Of a stretch of DNA of 5,531 bases, positions 1 to 5,531 are shown in pieces; within the stretch, counting starts at the first letter, position 1, and every line of letters begins with the position of its first letter. Both the position numbers and the translations under genes were made by a program. Below the pieces are notes generated by a model. The model saw nothing but the letters and a program-made list of their open reading frames with translations. It was not told the DNA's origin and ran no database searches. The DNA is taken from contig JAJPXA010000043.1 of the NCBI GenBank assembly GCA_021205715.1, positions 1 to 5,531 of the forward strand. Reading direction: 5' to 3'. Origin of the DNA: Bacillota bacterium. GTDB taxonomy: Bacteria; Bacillota; Clostridia; UBA1381.

Positions 1-1
1 C

Positions 2-1366
2 AAAAATATAAACATCGCCTATATTGGCGGCGGCTCGCGCGGCTGGGCATGGGGACTTATGGGCGACCTCGCGCACGCGGAGGATATTTCCGGCAGCGTA
101 AGGCTTTACGATATTGATTTTGACGCGGCAAAGCGCAATGAGGTTATCGGCAACCGACTGAAGGAAAACGGCGGCGGCACGTCGGAATGGAACTATACGG
201 CGGTGAAAAAAATAGAGGACGCACTTTGCGGCGCGGACTTTGTCGTAATATCGATTTTGCCCGGCACGTTCGACGAAATGGAAAGCGACGTTCACGCTCC
301 CGAAAAATACGGGATATATCAGTCCGTCGGCGACACATCGGGTCCGGGAGGAATTTTAAGAGCGTTAAGAACCGTGCCGATGTTCAAATATTTTGCCGAA
401 AGCATAAAAAAATGCTGTCCGAACGCGTGGGTAATAAACTACACCAATCCTATGACCGTATGCACGCGGACGCTTTACAAGGTGTTCCCGGAAATCAAGG
501 CGTTCGGCTGCTGCCACGAGGTATTCGGAACGCAGAAGCTGTTGGCGGCGGTGATTGACGACATACTCGGCATCAAGGACGTTGACCGTGAGGAAATAAA
601 GGTAAACGTCGTGGGCGTGAACCATTTCACGTGGCTCACATCGGCGCAGTACAAGAACATTGACCTGTTCCCCGTATACAAGGAATTCGTAAAAAAATAC
701 AAGGACACGGGATTTTCGAAGCAGGTCGACAACAACTGGATGAACAACTCCTTCACCTCCGACGAAATGGTAAAAATGGACTTGTTTGACAAGTTCGGCG
801 CGATTGCCGCGGCGGGCGACCGTCATCTCGCGGAATTTTGCCCCGGAAATTGGTACTTAAAGGACAAGGAAACCGTAAAGCGTTGGCATTTCGGCTTGAC
901 CACCGTCGACTGGCGCCGCGAGGATTTGCAAAAGCGCCTTGACCGCTCGCAGAAGCTCTACAGCGGCGAGGAAAAATTCGAGGCGAAGCGCTCGGGCGAA
1001 GAGGGCGTAAGGCAAATAAAGGCGCTCCTCGGTATGGAGGATCTGATAACAAACGTCAATATTCCCAATTACGGGCAGATACCGAATCTTCCCATCGGCG
1101 CGGTTGTCGAAACAAACGCGGCATTCCGCGCGAACTCGCTCACACCGGTTTTTGCCGGCAACGTGCCGGAAAAGGTATACCCGCTTGTAAGCCGCATCGC
1201 GGGCGAGCAGGAAATGATTGTCGACGCGGCTCTTAAACGCGACCTCGACCTTGCGTATGAAGCGTTCATATCCGACCCGAATATGGAAATAAGCTTGGAT
1301 AATTCGCGAAAATTATTCGATGAAATGGTCGAAAACACAAAGCAATATTTGGAAATGTACTTCTGA
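2..1366 (+). CDS. GH4 family glycoside hydrolase, probable alpha-galacturonidase (5' end cut by window edge)
   Basis: This gene encodes a family 4 glycoside hydrolase, an NAD+- and divalent-metal-dependent enzyme that cleaves glycosides by a redox-assisted elimination mechanism, normally in the cytoplasm. The open frame runs from base 2, and 454 residues are visible. The ATG at base 59 is internal, because the essential Rossmann motif IGGGSRGW (visible residues 8-15) lies before it; only a few N-terminal codons are missing. Other family landmarks are an acidic residue after strand 2 (LYDID, about 35-39), GPGGILRALRT in the first third, NYTNP (146-150), the metal-ligand Cys171 within CHEV (171-174), and His208 in GVNHFTW. 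CHEV, in place of the CN-P or CHS variants of phospho-glucosidases and alpha-galactosidases, is the motif reported for alpha-galacturonidases such as Bacillus LplD. Length matches the family (about 440-460). GH4 membership is near certain; the substrate is an inference from that motif. No partner sugar genes are visible, and the gene ends in a strong terminator. Confidence 0.93.
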   Translation, partial: KNINIAYIGGGSRGWAWGLMGDLAHAEDISGSVRLYDIDFDAAKRNEVIGNRLKENGGGTSEWNYTAVKKIEDALCGADFVVISILPGTFDEMESDVHAPEKYGIYQSVGDTSGPGGILRALRTVPMFKYFAESIKKCCPNAWVINYTNPMTVCTRTLYKVFPEIKAFGCCHEVFGTQKLLAAVIDDILGIKDVDREEIKVNVVGVNHFTWLTSAQYKNIDLFPVYKEFVKKYKDTGFSKQVDNNWMNNSFTSDEMVKMDLFDKFGAIAAAGDRHLAEFCPGNWYLKDKETVKRWHFGLTTVDWRREDLQKRLDRSQKLYSGEEKFEAKRSGEEGVRQIKALLGMEDLITNVNIPNYGQIPNLPIGAVVETNAAFRANSLTPVFAGNVPEKVYPLVSRIAGEQEMIVDAALKRDLDLAYEAFISDPNMEISLDNSRKLFDEMVENTKQYLEMYF

Positions 1367-1371
1367 TAAAA

Positions 1372-1411
1372 AGCTCCCCGAACCGCGCGGTTCGGGGAGT
1401 TGTATTTTTTT
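1372..1411 (+). terminator. Rho-independent terminator of the GH4 gene
   Basis: A perfect 11-bp GC-rich stem (arms 1374-1384 and 1389-1399) closes a GCGC tetraloop. It is extended at the base by a G-U and an A-U pair (1372-1373 with 1400-1401) and followed by seven T residues (1405-1411). It begins 5 bp after the GH4 stop codon and should separate this transcript from the CAP gene downstream. Confidence 0.93.
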
Positions 1412-1458
1412 GCATTGTATTATCCAGGAAAACCGGCGCCGCGCGGTATACATTACCA

Positions 1459-1488
1459 TTGAAAACGCTGCCGAAAATGTGCTAATAT
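1459..1488 (+). promoter_or_regulatory. Predicted sigma-A-type promoter of the CAP-domain gene
   Basis: TTGAAA (1459-1464) and TAATAT (1483-1488) are separated by 18 bp, and TGC immediately precedes the -10 box, giving an extended -10 element. It lies between the GH4 terminator and the CAP gene, the place a promoter is needed. Transcription would start near base 1495 and give a leader of about 120 nt. This is the best match in the intergenic region; a poorer alternative is TTGCAA at 1493 with TTTAAT at 1516. Confidence 0.6.
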
Positions 1489-1494
1489 ATCCTT

Positions 1495-1560
1495 GCAATT
1501 AAAAAATTGCGCGGCTTTAATATTCAAAAGACCTGTAAATTGCCGCTTACATATTTTTTC
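1495..1560 (+). promoter_or_regulatory. Leader region with overlapping inverted repeats (possible attenuator)
   Basis: Two adjacent hairpins can be drawn. One pairs GCAATT (1495-1500) with AATTGC (1505-1510) around an AAAA loop. The other pairs GCGGC (1511-1515) with GCCGC (1542-1546), with extra TTTA/TAAA pairing inside (1516-1519 with 1536-1539). A second copy of AATTGC at 1538-1543 overlaps the 3' arm of the second hairpin, so GCAATT could pair with either copy and the alternative folds exclude each other. A T-rich run (1553-1559) follows a few bases after the second stem, as in a weak terminator. I recognise no known riboswitch class. The inverted repeats are visible; a regulatory function is inference. 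Confidence 0.35.
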
Positions 1561-1600
1561 GATTTACGGTATTTTGTTTACGAAGCCAATAATAGGATAA

Positions 1601-1606
1601 GGGAGG
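1601..1606 (+). promoter_or_regulatory. Ribosome binding site of the CAP-domain gene
   Basis: GGGAGG lies 9 nt before the ATG at 1616. An in-frame TAA at 1598-1600 rules out any start further upstream, so this site and the ATG at 1616 fix the N-terminus even though the signal sequence looks unusual. Confidence 0.85.
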
Positions 1607-1615
1607 ATTAATTTA

Positions 1616-2356
1616 ATGCCTATTATACCATCCATTTTATTGTCGGCATCGCTGATTTGCGGCGCGGGCGCAGATGCTGTTTCGATAGAAAAGGCGCTTG
1701 ACGCGCTTAACTGCGACAGCATCCAAACCTATATTTACAGCGGCGGCACGCTCAAAGACCTTTTGTGCGACATCGGTATCAACTACGACAACGGCGCCTG
1801 CGAGCCGAGTGTAGAACCGACGGATGAACCGACGGCCACTCCGACAGTCTATCCGACGTCAACTCCGACAGTTGAACCGACGGCGTCTCCGACAGGCGAA
1901 CCGACGGCGACTCCGACAGTCGAACCGACGGCGACTCCGACAGTTGAACCGACGGCAACTCCGACAGCATCGCCCGTAACCGACAGCGAATTTGCGGCGG
2001 AGGTTATCCGTCTTGTAAACGCTGAAAGAGCGAAGCAAGGCTTGTCTGAGCTTAGCACGGCGGAGGATTTGACGGCGGCGGCAAATCAACGAGCCGTTGA
2101 AATAAGCAGCGTATTCTCGCACACCAGACCGAACGGGAGCAGCTTCTCAACCGTTCTCGGCGAATACGGCGTAAGTTACAAAAGCGCCGGCGAAAATATA
2201 GCATACGGACAAAAGACACCCGAGGCTGTTGTTGAGGCATGGATGAATTCATCCGGCCACAGAGCGAACATATTAAGCTCAAGCTACAGCAAAATCGGCG
2301 TCGGAGTATACAAATCCGGCAATACATACTATTGGACACAGCTGTTCACAGGATAA
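1616..2356 (+). CDS. CAP/SCP-domain protein (YkwD-like) with Pro/Thr-rich linker, probably exported
   Basis: The protein has 246 residues in three parts. Residues 1-62 form a hydrophobic start (about 4-19) followed by a short unique segment with Cys33, Cys51 and Cys62. Residues 63-120 are a Pro/Thr/Glu linker of EPTATPTV-like octapeptides, typical of surface proteins. Residues 124-246 are a CAP domain of the bacterial YkwD type. It has NAERAKQGL (135-143), FSHTRPNGSSF (167-177), GENIAYG (192-198) and SSGHRANIL (212-220), which include the conserved His169, Glu193 and His215 of the CAP cavity. CAP proteins are usually secreted or wall-associated; the bacterial ones have no settled biochemical role, so none is assigned. 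The hydrophobic N-terminus has no Lys or Arg before it, which is unusual for a Sec signal, and Cys15 does not sit in a good lipobox. A strong ribosome binding site and an in-frame upstream stop support this start. The gene has its own promoter candidate and terminator, so it is probably monocistronic. Confidence 0.88.
   Translation: MPIIPSILLSASLICGAGADAVSIEKALDALNCDSIQTYIYSGGTLKDLLCDIGINYDNGACEPSVEPTDEPTATPTVYPTSTPTVEPTASPTGEPTATPTVEPTATPTVEPTATPTASPVTDSEFAAEVIRLVNAERAKQGLSELSTAEDLTAAANQRAVEISSVFSHTRPNGSSFSTVLGEYGVSYKSAGENIAYGQKTPEAVVEAWMNSSGHRANILSSSYSKIGVGVYKSGNTYYWTQLFTG
1826..1969 (+). repeat. Six 24-bp tandem repeats encoding the Pro/Thr linker
   Basis: Six consecutive 24-bp units begin at 1826, 1850, 1874, 1898, 1922 and 1946, each encoding an octapeptide close to EPTATPTV. 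The units at 1826, 1898 and 1922 differ from one another by only one or two bases; the unit at 1850 (YPTSTPTV) is the most diverged. The repeat length is a multiple of three, so gain or loss of units by slippage would change linker length without a frameshift. A degenerate extension reaches back to about 1802. Confidence 0.9.
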
Positions 2357-2358
2357 AG

Positions 2359-2369
2359 CGCGAAACGCG
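2359..2369 (+). other. Small hairpin directly after the CAP gene stop codon
   Basis: CGCG (2359-2362) and CGCG (2366-2369) pair around an AAA loop, with a further G-U and A-U pair possible at the base. It has no T-tract and stands 22 bp before the main terminator. It may be chance or a small stabilising 3' structure. Confidence 0.3.
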
Positions 2370-2391
2370 TTAAAATATTCCGCAAAAACAG

Positions 2392-2423
2392 GAACGATAA
2401 CCCAAGGGTTATCGTTCTTTTTT
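2392..2423. terminator. Probable bidirectional terminator between convergent CAP gene and dnaJ
   Basis: A perfect 12-bp inverted repeat (2392-2403 and 2406-2417) has only AA between its arms, so the real loop is probably four bases. On the plus strand it is followed by six T residues (2418-2423), a good intrinsic terminator for the CAP gene 36 bp upstream. Read on the minus strand, the same hairpin follows the dnaJ stop at 2451 and is trailed by CTG and then five T residues (complement of 2384-2388), a weaker but usable U-tract. The plus-strand function is well supported; the minus-strand one is likely. Confidence 0.85.
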
Positions 2424-2450
2424 AGCATTTACGGCAAAACTATGTCAAAC

Positions 2451-3587
2451 TCATTTTAAAAAGTCTTTCATTTTATCCATAAATGATTTCTTCTGTTTAT
2501 AATGCTTATCGGAATCAAAATGCTCCCTCAGCACCGTCTTCTGCTTATCGGACAAATTTTTCGGCACCTCAACCTTTACCGTCACATATTCATCGCCCTT
2601 GCCCTTGCCTTGCAAGAACGGAATACCCTTTTCGCGAAGCCGAAATACCGTACCGGGCTGCGTGCCCTCGGGTATATCGTATTCCACCGCGCCGTAAATC
2701 GTGGGAACCGTAAGTGATGCACCGAGCGCCGCCTGCACAAACGATACGGGCATTTCAAGATACACATCGGAGCCGCGGCGCTTAAAGAGCGCGTGCTCGC
2801 GAACTCTTACGGTAAGCAGCAAATCGCCGTTCGGCGCGCCAAGCTCTCCCGCCTCGCCTTTGCCGCTGAGCTGTATCGTCTGACCGTTATCGATACCCGC
2901 GGGTATGTTAATTTCAACGGTTTTTGATTTTCTCACGCGTCCCGTTCCGCGGCAGTCCTTGCACGGATTTTTTATAATGCGTCCGTTTCCGTTACACTTC
3001 GGGCACGTCGTGACATTTGTCATATAACCGAGCATAGTCCGCTGCTGTGTGCGCACCTGACCGCTGCCGTTACAGTTGGGACAGGTTTCCGCGCTTGTGC
3101 CGGGAGCCGCGCCCGTGCCGGAGCAGGACGAGCATTTCTCGTTAGCCGTTATATTTATCTTCTTTTTGCATCCCAGCGCCGCTTCTTCAAATGTAATCTC
3201 TATCGTCTTGCGGACATCCGCGCCGCGCGACGGGCCTCTGCGCCTGCCGCCGCCGTTTCCGCCGCCGAATCCGAAGCCGCTGAATATATCGCCGAATATA
3301 TCGCCGAAATCGAAATCGTTAAAGCCGCCGGCTCCGCCCGCTCCGGCGCCGAAATTCGGGTCTACGCCCGCGTGACCGAATTGGTCGTACTTTTGACGCT
3401 TCTGCGAATCGGACAGCACCTGATACGCCTCGTTTACTTCCTTAAATTTTTCCTCAGCCGCTTTATCGCCCGGATTAAGATCCGGATGATATTTTTTGCT
3501 CTGCTTTCTGAATGCTTTTTTTATCTCATCATCGTACGCGCGCTTGTCGACGCCCAAGACCTCGTAATAATCACGCTTATCTGCCAT
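2451..3587 (-). CDS. dnaJ: Molecular chaperone DnaJ (Hsp40, type I)
   Basis: DnaJ is the cytoplasmic co-chaperone that binds unfolded clients, passes them to DnaK and stimulates its ATPase. The 378-residue protein has every part of a type I DnaJ. The J domain (about 5-70) contains the HPD motif at 34-36, required for DnaK activation. A Gly/Phe-rich stretch (about 79-116) includes the conserved GDIFGDIF. The zinc-binding domain has four CxxCxGxG repeats at 152-159, 169-176, 195-202 and 209-216. C-terminal beta-sandwich client-binding domains follow (about 225-350), then a short Lys-rich tail. Length is normal and no key residue is missing. The ATG is preceded by GGTGAGG (complement of 3592-3598), and the protein opens with the usual MADKRDYYEVLGV. 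It lies 80 bp downstream of dnaK on the same strand with no terminator between them, so they are expected to share a transcript. Confidence 0.98.
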   Translation of the reverse strand: MADKRDYYEVLGVDKRAYDDEIKKAFRKQSKKYHPDLNPGDKAAEEKFKEVNEAYQVLSDSQKRQKYDQFGHAGVDPNFGAGAGGAGGFNDFDFGDIFGDIFSGFGFGGGNGGGRRRGPSRGADVRKTIEITFEEAALGCKKKINITANEKCSSCSGTGAAPGTSAETCPNCNGSGQVRTQQRTMLGYMTNVTTCPKCNGNGRIIKNPCKDCRGTGRVRKSKTVEINIPAGIDNGQTIQLSGKGEAGELGAPNGDLLLTVRVREHALFKRRGSDVYLEMPVSFVQAALGASLTVPTIYGAVEYDIPEGTQPGTVFRLREKGIPFLQGKGKGDEYVTVKVEVPKNLSDKQKTVLREHFDSDKHYKQKKSFMDKMKDFLK

Positions 3588-3606
3588 TTTTCCTCACCCT
3601 TATACA

Positions 3607-3635
3607 GCTTATGGCGACACTGCTGCCGCCATAGC
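3607..3635 (-). other. Hairpin in the dnaK-dnaJ intergenic region
   Basis: A 7-bp perfect stem (3610-3616 with 3627-3633) encloses a 10-nt loop. Two further G-C pairs can form outside a one-base bulge (3607-3608 with 3634-3635). No U-tract follows on the minus strand, so it does not look like a terminator. It could be an mRNA processing or stability element that tunes dnaJ relative to dnaK, or an incidental structure. Confidence 0.5.
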
Positions 3636-3667
3636 CCTTTCCCCGAAAACTCTTAATTGCTTTCAAG

Positions 3668-5506
3668 TTAATTATTGTCGTCATTGTCTACCTCGCGGTA
3701 ATCCGCCTCGTAAACATTGTCATCTCCGTTTTGCTGAGCGCCCGCGCCGTTTTCGGCGCTCTCGGCGCCCTGCGGGTTAGCCTGCTGATACATTTTCTCC
3801 GATACCGCAAAGAACTTCTGCTGAAGCGCTTCCGTAGCCGCCTTTATAGCGTCGGTATCCGTACCCTCAAGCGCCTTTTTAACCTTGTCTATTTCAGCCT
3901 GTATATCCGACTTTTCGCCGTCGCTTATCTTGTCGCCAAGGTCGGTAAGCGCTTTCTCGCACTGGTAAACCATAGACTCCGCATTGTTTCTCGTGTCTAC
4001 CTCTTCCTTGCGCTTCTTATCCTCTTCCGCGTACTTTTCAGCCTCTTTAACCGCGCGGTCGATATCCTCGTCCGAAAGATTTGACGATGCCGTAATGGTA
4101 ATCTTCTGCTCGTTGCCGGTTCCCAAATCCTTCGCCGAAACGTTTACAATACCGTTCGCGTCAATATCGAACGTAACCTCAATCTGCGGAACTCCGCGCG
4201 GCGCGGGAGCGATACCGGTAAGATTAAAGCGTCCGAGCGTCTTGTTATACTGCGCCATCTCGCGCTCGCCCTGAAGAACGTGTACCTCAACCGAGGTTTG
4301 ACCGTCCGCTGCGGTCGAGAATATCTGCGATTTTGACGTCGGGATTGTCGTGTTTCTTTCGATGAGCTTCGTAAATACTCCGCCCATTGTTTCGATACCC
4401 AGCGAAAGCGGCGTTACGTCGAGAAGAAGAACGCCCGTTTCCTCGCCGCCGAGCACGCCCGCTTGACGCGCGGCGCCGACCGCGACGCACTCGTCGGGGT
4501 TAATGCCCTTGTTCGGCTCCTTGCTCATCTCGCGCTTTACGGCGTCCTGTACCGCCGGTATTCTCGACGAGCCGCCGACCAAAAGCACCTCGTCTATTTC
4601 CGATGACTTCAAACCCGCGTCCTTCATAGCGTTTTTGATACATACTATGGTTTTATCGACAAGGTCTGCGGTAAGCTCGTCAAACTTAGCCTTTGTAAGC
4701 GTAATATCCATATGCTTCGGACCGGACGCGTCAGCCGTAATGAACGGCAGATTGATATTCGATGTTGTGGTTGACGAAAGCTCTATCTTTGACTTTTCAG
4801 CCGCCTCTTTCAATCTCTGCATCGCCATTTTATCGGTTGACAGGTCTATGCCGTCGCTCTTTTTAAATTCACCCACAAGGTAGTCTATAATTCTCTGATC
4901 GAAATCGTCGCCGCCCAAGCGTGTGTTTCCGTTTGTCGAAAGAACCTCAAACACGCCGTCGGAAATATCGAGAATTGACACATCGAATGTGCCGCCGCCG
5001 AGGTCGTATACGAGAACCTTTTGATCCTTTTCGCCCACGCCGTAAGCCAAAGCCGCCGCCGTCGGCTCGTTTATGATTCGAAGCACCTCAAGACCCGCGA
5101 TTTTACCCGCGTCCTTTGTAGCCTGACGTTGTGAATCATTGAAGTAAGCCGGAACGGTTATAACCGCCTGAGTTACCGTTTCACCCAAATACGCCTCCGC
5201 GTCCTGCTTGAGCTTCGTTAAAATCATCGCGGAAATTTCCTGCGGCGTATAGCTTTTGCCGTCGACAGTCACCTTTTCGGCAGTGCCCATTTTACGCTTA
5301 ATCGACATTATGGTGCGGTCGGCGTTTGTTACCGCCTGACGCTTCGCGACCTGACCCACTATTCTCTCGCCGTCCTTTGTAAACGCGACTACGGACGGTG
5401 TCGTTCTCGCGCCCTCCGAATTGGTTATTACGTTCGGGCTGCCGCCTTCCATAACGGCAACGCAGGAGTTTGTAGTTCCCAAGTCAATACCTATAATTTT
5501 TCCCAT
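3668..5506 (-). CDS. dnaK: Molecular chaperone DnaK (Hsp70)
   Basis: DnaK is the ATP-driven cytoplasmic Hsp70 that binds and releases exposed hydrophobic segments, with DnaJ and the exchange factor GrpE as partners. The 612-residue protein is complete. The ATPase domain shows IDLGTTNS (7-14), Lys70 in SIKRKMG, NEPTAAALAYG (146-156), DLGGGTFD (168-175) and GGSSRIP (311-317). The interdomain linker LLLDVTPLSLG (360-370) is followed by the substrate-binding beta domain (about 380-490) and a charged helical lid. The tail is Gln/Gly/Asn-rich and ends acidic (NDDNN). The insertion typical of proteobacterial DnaK between about residues 74 and 87 is absent, as in Gram-positive DnaK. The ATG at 5506 is chosen because it gives the family-standard MGKIIGIDLGTTNS and sits 8 nt after GGAGG. 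An in-frame TTG at 5521 would add five residues but overlaps that ribosome binding site. grpE and hrcA, the usual upstream neighbours, would be beyond the right edge. Confidence 0.99.
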   Translation of the reverse strand: MGKIIGIDLGTTNSCVAVMEGGSPNVITNSEGARTTPSVVAFTKDGERIVGQVAKRQAVTNADRTIMSIKRKMGTAEKVTVDGKSYTPQEISAMILTKLKQDAEAYLGETVTQAVITVPAYFNDSQRQATKDAGKIAGLEVLRIINEPTAAALAYGVGEKDQKVLVYDLGGGTFDVSILDISDGVFEVLSTNGNTRLGGDDFDQRIIDYLVGEFKKSDGIDLSTDKMAMQRLKEAAEKSKIELSSTTTSNINLPFITADASGPKHMDITLTKAKFDELTADLVDKTIVCIKNAMKDAGLKSSEIDEVLLVGGSSRIPAVQDAVKREMSKEPNKGINPDECVAVGAARQAGVLGGEETGVLLLDVTPLSLGIETMGGVFTKLIERNTTIPTSKSQIFSTAADGQTSVEVHVLQGEREMAQYNKTLGRFNLTGIAPAPRGVPQIEVTFDIDANGIVNVSAKDLGTGNEQKITITASSNLSDEDIDRAVKEAEKYAEEDKKRKEEVDTRNNAESMVYQCEKALTDLGDKISDGEKSDIQAEIDKVKKALEGTDTDAIKAATEALQQKFFAVSEKMYQQANPQGAESAENGAGAQQNGDDNVYEADYREVDNDDNN

Positions 5507-5514
5507 TTTAATTA

Positions 5515-5519
5515 CCTCC
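5515..5519 (-). promoter_or_regulatory. Ribosome binding site of dnaK
   Basis: On the minus strand GGAGG (extended as TTGGAGGT) lies 8 nt before the ATG at 5506, the optimal distance. It decides the start, since the in-frame TTG at 5521 includes the first G of this site. The remaining bases to the window edge are AT-rich and too few to judge for a promoter. Confidence 0.92.
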
Positions 5520-5531
5520 AATATTTTATAT

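Noticed and set aside
365..826. Minus-strand open frame of 153 codons inside the GH4 gene
   Set aside because: It is antisense to conserved GH4 motifs, resembles no family I know, and is a typical shadow of a codon-biased gene. The plus-strand frame carries all the evidence of selection.
1313..1502. Overlapping short open frames on both strands across the GH4 terminator
   Set aside because: Both cross the GC-rich palindrome and the promoter region, have no ribosome binding site, and encode low-quality Arg/Ser-rich sequences. The region is better explained by a terminator and a promoter.
1802..1975. Repeat tract considered as a CRISPR array
   Set aside because: The 24-bp units are contiguous with no spacers, stay in frame and encode a Pro/Thr linker.
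3282..3305. Two tandem 12-bp units in the dnaJ Gly/Phe region
   Set aside because: They encode GDIFGDIF, a normal conserved feature of DnaJ proteins, so the repeat reflects protein conservation and not a separate element.
3731..4883. Plus-strand open frames antisense to dnaK (about 96-126 codons)
   Set aside because: They are mirror frames of strongly conserved dnaK coding sequence, with Leu/Arg/Ser-rich products and no convincing translation signals.
5507..5531. Possible CIRCE operator or heat-shock promoter upstream of dnaK
   Set aside because: Only 25 bp are visible. They contain the ribosome binding site and an AT-rich run, with no TTAGCACTC/GAGTGCTAA inverted repeat. Any CIRCE element would be expected further upstream, outside the window.

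Overview
The window looks like ordinary chromosomal DNA from a low- to mid-GC member of the Bacillota, probably a clostridial lineage. The main evidence is the DnaK sequence. Its ATPase domain lacks the insertion of roughly two dozen residues found in proteobacterial DnaK, the run going directly from the SIKRKMG segment (about residues 68-74) to the TPQEIS segment (87-92). Strong GGAGG-type ribosome binding sites, U-tailed hairpin terminators and a secreted CAP-domain protein with a Pro/Thr linker fit the same group. Nothing in the window indicates a phage, plasmid, insertion sequence or CRISPR locus.

Layout from left to right. (1) Bases 2-1366, plus strand: an almost complete family 4 glycoside hydrolase that lacks only its first codons and carries the CHEV motif described for alpha-galacturonidases. 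A strong intrinsic terminator follows. (2) Bases 1412-1615: an AT-rich intergenic region with a good sigma-A-type promoter, a leader of about 120 nt with competing inverted repeats, and a strong ribosome binding site. (3) Bases 1616-2356, plus strand: a probably exported CAP/SCP-domain protein (YkwD-like) with a Pro/Thr-rich linker encoded by six 24-bp tandem repeats. (4) Bases 2357-2450: a short convergent intergenic region with a hairpin terminator that probably serves both strands. (5) Bases 5506 down to 2451, minus strand: dnaK followed by dnaJ, the tail of a heat-shock operon whose upstream members (commonly hrcA and grpE in this group) would lie past the right edge.

DnaK and DnaJ work as one machine: DnaJ delivers unfolded clients and stimulates the DnaK ATPase. 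The 80-bp gap between their genes has a ribosome binding site for dnaJ and a hairpin with no U-tract, so co-transcription is expected. The GH4 enzyme and the CAP protein are on the opposite strand and are separated by a terminator and a promoter, so they are probably independent units. The GH4 enzyme would act in the cytoplasm on galacturonate-containing oligosaccharides from pectin; the CAP protein probably acts outside the cell.

I found no convincing undescribed system. The items most worth a second look are the structured leader and atypical N-terminus of the CAP gene, its repeat-encoded linker, and the substrate assignment of the GH4 enzyme. The usual DnaK start is at 5506, not at the in-frame TTG at 5521.
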